Source: CAZEHO01 sp964511945 (GTDB taxonomy: Bacteria > Actinomycetota > Acidimicrobiia > Spongiisociales > UBA11373). Taken from it: 11,459 bases of DNA. The notes under the pieces were generated by a model. It was given only the letters and a program-made list of their open reading frames with translations. It searched no databases and was not told the origin of the DNA. The stretch spans positions 1 through 11,459 of the forward strand of contig CAZEHO010000052.1 of assembly GCA_964511945.1 (NCBI GenBank), given 5' to 3'. Position numbers and translations under genes: made by a program. Each line of letters begins with the position of its first letter. Positions within the stretch are counted from its first letter, which is position 1. Of the stretch, positions 5,478-11,459 are shown piece after piece.

Positions 5478-7283
5478 ATGCCCGACGAAGTCGGCCCTGA
5501 GAGCCTGTCCACCAAAGGAATCCCAGCCGTACGGCGCGGGCTCGACAAGCGTGCCGTCGATCGGGTGATGTCGGAGGCCGCCTCGCGTTGGGCACGCCTC
5601 AAGGCGGAGCACGACGAGCTGCTCGCGGAACTCGAGGCGACCGGCGGCCTGGAGTACTTCAAGGCCGATCTGGCCGCGCTCGGTGCGGAGGTCGGCCTGA
5701 TGCTGACCGACGCTCGCGAGGCTGCCGATGGGATCCGGGCGCGGGCCGCGACCGATGCCGAGCACCGCTTCGATCAGGCGTCGGAGCACGCGGGCCGGGT
5801 CGAAGCCGAGGCCGACCAGGTTGCGTTCACGATTCGTCGCCAGGCCTGGGAGGAAGGAACCCGGCTGTTGGGCCAGGTCCAGGAGACGGTTCGGGCCATG
5901 ATCGAGCAGGCGGATGCCGACGTGCTCATCATCCGGGCCGAGGCCGAACAGGAAGCGCATCGCCGGGTTGCGGCGGCGAGGCGGGAAGGCTCGGACATCG
6001 TGCGGAACGCCCGGTTCGAGGCGGAGCGTTTGGTCACCGAGGCGAAGGCGCTGGCTTCCGATCTGACGTCCAGCGCCCAGCAGGAGGCGGAGGCGGCTCA
6101 GCAGCGGACGCGGGCGCTCGAAGGGCGCCGCCGCAAGCTGCTGGAGCAGATGGACGAGGAGCGCCACGGGGCCTCCGACGCCGGGATCAGGGTGATCACG
6201 CCGCCCGACGAGCCGCGGCCGAGCCGGCAGGGCCGGGGCAGCGGTGTCGACGAGTTGGCCGATCACCTGGCGGCCGAGGTCGAGGAGATGCAGGGTGAGG
6301 CCCGCCGCAGTGCGATGGAGCAGCGAACCGTTCCGTCGTTCCCGGAGGCGGACGGCACAGACGAGGAGCCTGAGCCGGAAGCGATCGCGCAGGAGGAGGA
6401 CCCCGCCGCCGATGAGTCCGAAGAGCCCGTCGTTGCGGCGGTCTCCGATCCCGAGCCGGAGGCTGCGGAAGAACCCGAGCCGGAAGCCGAGCCGGAGGCA
6501 GCGGAGCCGGAATCCGAAGCGTTGGCGGGGCAGGCGGACGACAAGGTCTCAGGTCTCTTTGCGGCTCTGCGCGGCGAGGATGCAACCGACGCCGCCGAAC
6601 CCACTGAGCCGGCCGAGCCGGCCGAGGAGCCGGAACCTGCGGCCGGTGCCGACCCGATCGAAATCCGGGATCGCCACCTTCTGGCCGTACAGAACGCCGG
6701 GCTGCGTGCGGTGAAGCAGACGATCGTCGAAGTCCAGAACATGGCGCTCGACGCGTTGCGGGTCGATGGGGAGTGGGTGCCCGACGAAGAGATGCTCGCC
6801 GACCAGTTCGGTGCGGCCACCGACACCATGGTGGAGGATGCGGCCGGAGCCGGGGCAGCTGCAGCTGCGGAGATGACGGGTGAGGTGCCTCCGGCGCCGG
6901 TCATCAGCACCCGCAGCGCCGAGCTCACCGGCTTCATGATCGACGACCTGATCGCGAAGGTTCGCCGCAGCCTGGAGGAGTCCGGGTCCGCCGGTCCACG
7001 CGAGCTGTCCGCCGCCGTATCCCGGACCTTCCGCGGTTGGCGCGGTGAGGACGCCGAGCGGTGGGTGGCGGCAATCGCCTCTTCCGCCTATCACGATTCA
7101 CTGCTCGCCGGTCTCGGCAGCCTCGGGGTCGAAGCCGTTGCCGGGGTGCGCCACGGTCGTGCGTGCGATACCTGCCCGGCCGCAACCGGGGCTACCTGGA
7201 GCCCGGCGGGGCCGCCGCCAGACGGGACCTCGCTCCCTCCGGCGGATGTAGGCTGTCACTGCACAGTTGCCCCGTCGTCCTGA
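5478..7283 (+). CDS. DivIVA-like coiled-coil protein with C-terminal phage MuF-like domain
   Basis: A 601-residue cytoplasmic-looking protein without signal peptide or membrane helix. Residues 14-35 (GIPAVRRGLDKRAVDRVMSE) resemble the N-terminal DivIVA/Wag31 motif, and about 35-230 are Ala/Glu/Arg-rich and predicted coiled coil. Residues ~285-395 are an acidic Glu/Pro/Ala linker with EPEPEA and AEPAEP repeats. From ~395 the chain becomes helical again, and 485-601 resemble the Phage_Mu_F / SPP1 gp7 minor-head domain: AERWVAAIASSAYHDSLLAG (526-545), then a Trp574-containing stretch and the four-cysteine pattern C563-x2-C566-x26-C593-x-C595, with PP (587-588) before the final CHC. No other phage gene is nearby. 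It sits between genes for a PDZ protease and a UPF0182 protein. Role unknown; scaffolding at membrane or pole is a guess. Confidence 0.8.
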   Translation: MPDEVGPESLSTKGIPAVRRGLDKRAVDRVMSEAASRWARLKAEHDELLAELEATGGLEYFKADLAALGAEVGLMLTDAREAADGIRARAATDAEHRFDQASEHAGRVEAEADQVAFTIRRQAWEEGTRLLGQVQETVRAMIEQADADVLIIRAEAEQEAHRRVAAARREGSDIVRNARFEAERLVTEAKALASDLTSSAQQEAEAAQQRTRALEGRRRKLLEQMDEERHGASDAGIRVITPPDEPRPSRQGRGSGVDELADHLAAEVEEMQGEARRSAMEQRTVPSFPEADGTDEEPEPEAIAQEEDPAADESEEPVVAAVSDPEPEAAEEPEPEAEPEAAEPESEALAGQADDKVSGLFAALRGEDATDAAEPTEPAEPAEEPEPAAGADPIEIRDRHLLAVQNAGLRAVKQTIVEVQNMALDALRVDGEWVPDEEMLADQFGAATDTMVEDAAGAGAAAAAEMTGEVPPAPVISTRSAELTGFMIDDLIAKVRRSLEESGSAGPRELSAAVSRTFRGWRGEDAERWVAAIASSAYHDSLLAGLGSLGVEAVAGVRHGRACDTCPAATGATWSPAGPPPDGTSLPPADVGCHCTVAPSS

Positions 7284-7308
7284 CGGCCGGGTATTGCGCA
7301 GTCTTTCG

Positions 7309-7314
7309 TAGGAT
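7309..7314 (+). promoter_or_regulatory. Candidate -10 box for UPF0182 gene
   Basis: TAGGAT is followed by eight bases and the ATG at 7323. A partial SD, GGAG (7315-7318), lies four bases before the ATG, closer than ideal. The two readings compete: leadered translation using GGAG on a read-through transcript, or near-leaderless initiation from this box. Confidence 0.3.
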
Positions 7315-7322
7315 GGAGCTCG

Positions 7323-10268
7323 ATGATCGAACGTGAACCCACCCCTGTGCGCCCCCGGCGCCTGACGCCCGGCCGGCGCGTCCTGCTAATAACTCTCGGA
7401 GTCCTGCTGCTGCTGATGATCAGCCTGCGCGGCATCGCCACGTTCTGGACCGATTACCTGTGGTTCGACTCCGTTGGGTTTGGTTCGGTCTGGCGCACCC
7501 TGGTCTTCTCCGGGGTCCTGCTGGTCGCTGTGGCCTCGGTGGTCGCGTTCAGCCTGCTGCTGCTCAACCTCTTCGTGGCAGATCGACTGTCGCCGCCGAG
7601 CCCGCTCGTCGCGGGTGCACCCGACGAAGAGGTCGTGCGCCGGTACCAGGAGTGGGTGGAGCCGCGGTCGTTGAAGATCAAGCTGGCCGTGTCCGGTTTG
7701 TTCGGCTTGCTGATCGGCATCGGCGCCGGTAGCTGGTGGGAGAACTGGCTGCTCTTCATGAACCGGCAGGACTTCGGCACCGCAGATCCGGTGTTCAGCA
7801 ACGACATCGGGTTCTACGTGTTCCAGGTGCCGTTCTTCCGGAACCTGTTCGGCTGGTCGTTCCAGTTCTTCCTGATCACCACGCTCGTGGTCGCCGCCGT
7901 CCACTACCTCAACGGCGGCATCCGGCTTACCTCGGGGCGCCCGCAGGTGGCCGCCGGGGTGAAGGTGCACCTCTCGGTGTTGCTGGCGATCCTCGCCATT
8001 CTCAAGGCAGTCGGGTACTGGCTGGACCAGTTCGATCTGCTCTACTCGGACCGCGGTGCAGTCTTCGGTGCCACATTCACCGACGTCAACGCCCAGCTGC
8101 CCGCCGTCCGGCTGCTCATCTTCATTTCCCTGTTTGCAGCGGTGCTGCTGCTCATCAACATCCGCATGAAGGGCTGGACTCTCCCGGCGGTGGCCGTTGG
8201 GCTTTGGCTCGTCACTTCGATCGCTCTCGGCGGAATCTGGCCGGCTGTGGTGCAGCGGTTCCAGGTGCAGCCGGATGAGATCAACAAGGAACTCGAGTTC
8301 GTCGAACGCAATATCGCCTCGACCCGAACCGCCTTCGGACTCGACGGGGTCGAGGTTCGGCCGTTCGCAGCAACCGAGGACCTGACCGTCGGTGACCTCT
8401 CTGCCAACCGGGCGACCATCGACAACATCCGGTTGTGGGATCCGTCGGTGCTGCTGACGACCTACCGCCAGCTGCAGGAATTGCGGCCCTTCTATCAGTT
8501 CGACGATGTCGACGTCGACCGGTACACCATCGACGGTGAGCTCACGCAGGTCATGCTGGCAATGCGCGAGCTCGACGAGGCCAGCCTGCCGGGAGGTGGC
8601 TGGGTGAACGACCATCTGGTCTACACCCACGGTTATGGGACCGTGGTGAGCCCGGCAAACGAAGTGACCATCCAGGGTCAGCCCAACTTCCTGGTCAAGG
8701 ACATCGGGGCCGACCCCGAGGTGCCTGAGGACCTCGAGATCGATCAGCTCCGGATCTATTTCGGTGAGGCCATCAGCAGCGGCAACTTCAAGATCGTCGG
8801 GACCAAGGAGCAGGAGGTCGACTTCCCGGCCGATACCGTGGATGCCGAAGCCGCGGAGTGTGAGATCGAGGGCGACTCCGGAGCCACCGTCTGCTTCTCG
8901 TCCTATGACGGTGCCGGAGGCGTCGAGATCGGGAGCATCTTCCGGCGGGCGGCGTTTGCGCTGCGGTTCGCCGACATCAACACCCTGATCTCCGGCCAGG
9001 TGACCGGAGATTCCAAGGTGCTGATGGTGCGCAACATTCGGGACCGCATCTCCAAGGCGGCCCCGTTCCTGCACGCCGACGCCGATCCGTACCAGGTGGT
9101 GCTCGACGGCCGGCTGCTGTGGGTCCAGGATCTCTACACCCTCACCGAGCGGTACCCCTATTCGACGCCCGCCGTCGTCGGGCGTCTCAACGCCCAGCGT
9201 TCCGGGCTGCCGAGTGATTTCAATTACATCCGGAACTCGGTGAAGGCCACGATCGACGCCTACGACGGCACGTTGACCTTCTACATCTGGGATGAGACCG
9301 ACCCGATGGTTCTGGCCTATCAGGGCATCTTCCCCGACCTGATGACGCCGAAGTCGGAGATGCCTCCGGACCTGCTCAATCACCTGCGCTATCCGGAGGA
9401 TCTCTTCCGGGTGCAGGGCGATATGTACACCTGGTATCACATGACCGACTCGCGGGTGTTCTTCAACAACGGTGACCCGTGGCAGATCGCCCGGGACCCG
9501 TCGACGACCCCGACGGAGTCGCTGCGGTTCAACTACGCGGCTACCGAGCGGCCGATGGTGCCGTACTACTTGCTCATGTCCTTGCCGGGCGAGGAAGAGC
9601 TGTCGTATCTGGTGCTGCAACCGTTCACCGCATCCGCCAGGCCGAACATGGTGTCGTTCCTGATCGCCAAGAGCGACGCGGCCGAGTACGGGCAGCTCAT
9701 CGACTTCGAGCTGCCGCGGGACTCGTTCGTCGACGGTCCCGGCCAGGTTGGCGCCCGGATCAACCAGAACCCCGACATCTCCCGTGAGTTCACGCTGCTT
9801 GGTCAGGAGGGCTCCGAGGTGATCCAGGGGAACATGCTGATCGTGCCGATCGAGGAATCGATCCTCTACGTGCAGCCGATCTATCTGGCGGGTGACATCG
9901 GAGCGCTCCCCGAGTTCAAGAAGGTCATCGTGGTGTTCGGCGACCGAATCGTGATGCGGGATTCGCTGCCGGAGGCGCTGGCTGCGGTATTCGGTGACGC
10001 GCCGCCGGTGGACGACGGCGGGACCGATACGCCGACGACGCCGGACGATGGCGGGGTACTGCCCGACGATGTGCAGGTCCTGCTTGAAGAAGCCGACCTG
10101 GCCTTCCAGCGGGCCGATGCCGCACTGCGCAACGGCGACCTGGCGACCTACCAGGCCGAGATCGAGAACGCCCAGCGGCTGATCGAGCAGATCCGTTCGA
10201 TTCTGGCCCCCGAGCCGGAGGAACCGGACACCGCGCCGGCCGATACGAACGACACCGCCGACGCGTAA
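7323..10268 (+). CDS. UPF0182 (COG1615) large integral membrane protein
   Basis: A 981-residue member of the UPF0182 family, widespread in actinobacteria and of unknown function. About seven membrane helices occupy the first third (near residues 20-38, 60-84, 119-140, 172-195, 213-232, 262-280, 287-310). The rest is a large soluble, probably extracytoplasmic, domain of ~590 residues carrying the family's landmark segments LWVQDLYTLTERYPYS, INQNPDIS and GNMLIVPIEESILYVQPIYL. A Pro/Asp/Thr/Gly linker (~895-915) leads to a C-terminal helical hairpin (~918-965, QRADAALRNGDLATYQAEIE) typical of the family. Length and architecture look complete. It lies 39 bases after the coiled-coil gene. No enzymatic motif was recognised. 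Confidence 0.95.
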   Translation: MIEREPTPVRPRRLTPGRRVLLITLGVLLLLMISLRGIATFWTDYLWFDSVGFGSVWRTLVFSGVLLVAVASVVAFSLLLLNLFVADRLSPPSPLVAGAPDEEVVRRYQEWVEPRSLKIKLAVSGLFGLLIGIGAGSWWENWLLFMNRQDFGTADPVFSNDIGFYVFQVPFFRNLFGWSFQFFLITTLVVAAVHYLNGGIRLTSGRPQVAAGVKVHLSVLLAILAILKAVGYWLDQFDLLYSDRGAVFGATFTDVNAQLPAVRLLIFISLFAAVLLLINIRMKGWTLPAVAVGLWLVTSIALGGIWPAVVQRFQVQPDEINKELEFVERNIASTRTAFGLDGVEVRPFAATEDLTVGDLSANRATIDNIRLWDPSVLLTTYRQLQELRPFYQFDDVDVDRYTIDGELTQVMLAMRELDEASLPGGGWVNDHLVYTHGYGTVVSPANEVTIQGQPNFLVKDIGADPEVPEDLEIDQLRIYFGEAISSGNFKIVGTKEQEVDFPADTVDAEAAECEIEGDSGATVCFSSYDGAGGVEIGSIFRRAAFALRFADINTLISGQVTGDSKVLMVRNIRDRISKAAPFLHADADPYQVVLDGRLLWVQDLYTLTERYPYSTPAVVGRLNAQRSGLPSDFNYIRNSVKATIDAYDGTLTFYIWDETDPMVLAYQGIFPDLMTPKSEMPPDLLNHLRYPEDLFRVQGDMYTWYHMTDSRVFFNNGDPWQIARDPSTTPTESLRFNYAATERPMVPYYLLMSLPGEEELSYLVLQPFTASARPNMVSFLIAKSDAAEYGQLIDFELPRDSFVDGPGQVGARINQNPDISREFTLLGQEGSEVIQGNMLIVPIEESILYVQPIYLAGDIGALPEFKKVIVVFGDRIVMRDSLPEALAAVFGDAPPVDDGGTDTPTTPDDGGVLPDDVQVLLEEADLAFQRADAALRNGDLATYQAEIENAQRLIEQIRSILAPEPEEPDTAPADTNDTADA

Positions 10269-10271
10269 CGT
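10266..10271 (+). promoter_or_regulatory. Candidate -10 box overlapping the UPF0182 stop codon
   Basis: TAACGT begins with the TAA stop of the UPF0182 gene and is followed by exactly six bases (GACGGG) and the GTG start at 10278, the leaderless spacing. Because the TA comes free with the stop codon, the match is weaker evidence than at pfkA or the DUF6159-like gene. Translational coupling across the 9-base gap is the alternative. Confidence 0.35.
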
Positions 10272-10277
10272 GACGGG

Positions 10278-11225
10278 GTGACGGACCCCGTCGTGACGTG
10301 GCTGCTGGAGGGTGATCCCTCCGTGCGCTGGCAGGTCGAGCGCGACCTTCTCGAGCTTCCGCCCGAGGAGTGGCAGCGAAGCCGCTCCCGCACGGCGGAG
10401 GGGGGTTGGTGCCGTGAGTTGCTCGACCACCAGGACCACGGAGGAACCTGGGGCGGTGGCATCTACGGTCCGAAGTGGATCTCCACGACCTACACGTTGC
10501 TGCTGCTGAGGCGCCTCGGTCTGCCCGCGGGGAACGAGCAAGCAATCGCCGGGTGCGAGCGGCTGCTCGACGATGCCGTATGGGACGAAGGCGGGGTGTC
10601 GTACTGGTCCGGACGGGTGCTGGCGGAGCGGTGTGTCAACGGCATGGTGCTGTCGATCCTCTCCCACTTCCGGGTGCCCGATCCCCGGGTCGATTCGATC
10701 GCCGAGATGCTGATCCGGGTGCCGATGGCCGACGGGGGTTGGAACTGCGAGGACTACCGGGGCGCAACCCACTCCTCGATGCACACCACCACCTCAGTGC
10801 TCGAGGGACTGGACGAATGGAGGAAGGCCACCGGGGAGCGAGGAGCTGACGACGCCCTCGCCGCCGGACAGGAATTCCTGCTGGCACACCGGATGTTCCG
10901 GTCGCACCGCAGCGGCGAGGTGATCGACGAGCGCTGGCTGCAGCCTCACTTCCCGCCCCGCTGGTTCTACGACGTGCTGCGGGGCCTCGATCACCTGCAG
11001 GAATCGGGTGCGGCCACGGACGACCGAGCCGCCGAGGCGATCGAGGCGCTGCGGCAGCGGAGGCGCCTCGACGGCCGTTGGTCCAAGGGCACCCAGTACG
11101 GCGGCCGCACCTTCCTCACCCTGGAGCCGGGCCGTGTGCCGGGCAGGATCAACACCCTTCGGGCCTTGCGCGTGCTGCGGTGGTGGGAGGGTGCAGCCAG
11201 ACCGGACGATTCTCGGAGGTCGTAG
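10278..11225 (+). CDS. Alpha/alpha-toroid protein, prenyltransferase/squalene-cyclase-repeat-like
   Basis: A 315-residue soluble protein with repeated Gly/Trp-rich turns before paired helices: GGTWGGGIYG (55-64), EGGVSYW (104-110), DGGWNCEDY (152-160) and DGRWSKG (265-271). This is the pattern of alpha/alpha-barrel repeats in terpenoid cyclases and protein prenyltransferases. It lacks an evident DxDD motif of class II squalene cyclases and is only half the length of one, so it is unlikely to be a complete cyclase. Cys118, Cys157, His165 and His169 cluster in the central repeats and might bind metal. The GTG start is set by the upstream stop and by the MTDPVVTWLLEGDPSVRWQ N-terminus, which reads as ordinary protein. 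Its 3' end overlaps the convergent membrane-protein frame by 77 bases. Function unknown. Confidence 0.75.
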   Translation: MTDPVVTWLLEGDPSVRWQVERDLLELPPEEWQRSRSRTAEGGWCRELLDHQDHGGTWGGGIYGPKWISTTYTLLLLRRLGLPAGNEQAIAGCERLLDDAVWDEGGVSYWSGRVLAERCVNGMVLSILSHFRVPDPRVDSIAEMLIRVPMADGGWNCEDYRGATHSSMHTTTSVLEGLDEWRKATGERGADDALAAGQEFLLAHRMFRSHRSGEVIDERWLQPHFPPRWFYDVLRGLDHLQESGAATDDRAAEAIEALRQRRRLDGRWSKGTQYGGRTFLTLEPGRVPGRINTLRALRVLRWWEGAARPDDSRRS

Positions 11226-11459
11226 TCGGGGCTCGACGCTTCCGGTGTGCTTCCCACGAACCGAGGAGCGTCAGTCCGATGGTGACTATCGAAAGTCCGG
11301 CGATCACAATCCCGATCCCGATCATCGTCCAGCCCGCCGGTCCGGGGGCACCCGACGGTCCCATACCGGTGACGGCTCCTCCAGCCACCAGCGCAGCACC
11401 AACGATGAGGCCGGCCGTGCTCGCGAGGACCCCCACGATCGCTCGTAGTGCCCGCCGCC
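11149..11459 (-). CDS. Small two-helix membrane protein (5' partial at window edge)
   Basis: The minus-strand frame is open to the right edge. The first in-window start codon, GTG at 11434-11436, would begin directly at a hydrophobic helix, whereas the upstream codons add RRALRAI, a basic pre-helix segment, so the start is probably outside the window. Two hydrophobic stretches (GVLASTAGLIVGAALVAGG and GWTMIGIGIVIAGLSIVTIG) are joined by a Gly/Pro loop and followed by a basic cytoplasmic tail (EAHRKRR). The last ~25 residues overlap the 3' end of the toroid gene in convergent orientation. No family was recognised. Hydrophobic pattern and positive-inside charges support a real protein; the exact C-terminus is less sure. 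Confidence 0.55.
   Translation of the reverse strand, partial: RRALRAIVGVLASTAGLIVGAALVAGGAVTGMGPSGAPGPAGWTMIGIGIVIAGLSIVTIGLTLLGSWEAHRKRRAPTTTSENRPVWLHPPTTAARARPEGC

Noticed and set aside
4248..6266. 672-codon minus-strand frame over the protease and coiled-coil genes
   Set aside because: No recognisable domain, it runs across the 4310-4350 promoter region and two genes with strong family or composition signals, and its low-complexity content mirrors the opposite strand.
5478..7283. Coiled-coil/MuF-like gene as part of a prophage
   Set aside because: No terminase, portal, capsid, integrase or attachment site is present, and both neighbours are chromosomal-type genes with similar base composition.
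7386..10784. 1132-codon open frame on the minus strand across the UPF0182 gene and half of the toroid gene
   Set aside because: It is rich in His, Arg, Gly, Asp and Val without domain signatures, and it spans two clear plus-strand genes and their junction. Such frames arise from strong GC bias at third codon positions.
1..11459. CRISPR arrays, tRNA, rRNA and insertion sequences
   Set aside because: No spaced direct repeats, cloverleaf-like segments, rRNA stretches, transposase frames or terminal inverted repeats were seen on either strand.

Overview
The window is high-GC DNA with tightly packed, mostly SD-poor genes, and it reads as chromosomal DNA of an Actinomycetota. An Acidimicrobiia-like lineage is my best guess. 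The reasons are an Ala/Pro/Thr-tethered substrate-binding protein, a PDZ/Lon-like protease and a UPF0182 protein in one neighbourhood (adjacent in Mycobacterium tuberculosis as Rv3194c and Rv3193c, from memory), and several TANNNT boxes placed as in actinobacterial leaderless promoters. The taxonomic call is inference; no rRNA or marker gene is present.

Layout. (1) 1-1427, plus: a branched-chain-amino-acid-type ABC substrate-binding protein whose start lies off the left edge, followed by a GC-rich hairpin. (2) 1551-2141, plus: BioY, the biotin-binding S component of an ECF transporter, convergent with (3) 2148-3272, minus: a 6-phosphofructokinase with a variant nucleotide loop. (4) 3318-4178, minus: a DUF6159-like polytopic membrane protein. 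(5) 4179-4349: a divergent intergenic region with five tandem heptamers inside an imperfect inverted repeat. (6) 4350-5429, plus: a membrane-anchored PDZ plus Lon-type Ser/Lys protease. (7) 5478-7283, plus: a long DivIVA-like coiled-coil protein with an acidic linker and a C-terminal domain resembling the phage Mu F / SPP1 gp7 head-morphogenesis domain. (8) 7323-10268, plus: a UPF0182 seven-helix membrane protein. (9) 10278-11225, plus: an alpha/alpha-toroid (prenyltransferase/squalene-cyclase-repeat-like) protein. (10) 11149-11459, minus: a small membrane protein running off the right edge and overlapping the toroid gene tail to tail.

How it fits together. Genes 6-9 run in one direction with gaps of 48, 39 and 9 bases, so they could be co-transcribed. 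Nearly every gene also has its own candidate -10 box just before its start. The PDZ protease, the coiled-coil protein and the UPF0182 protein suggest a cell-envelope or membrane quality-control locus, but no sequence evidence proves joint function. BioY and phosphofructokinase are ordinary metabolic genes.

The items most worth a second look are the DivIVA-like/MuF-like fusion between two conserved envelope genes, the recurring TANNNT-N6-start arrangement, and the heptamer/inverted-repeat element between the divergent promoters.
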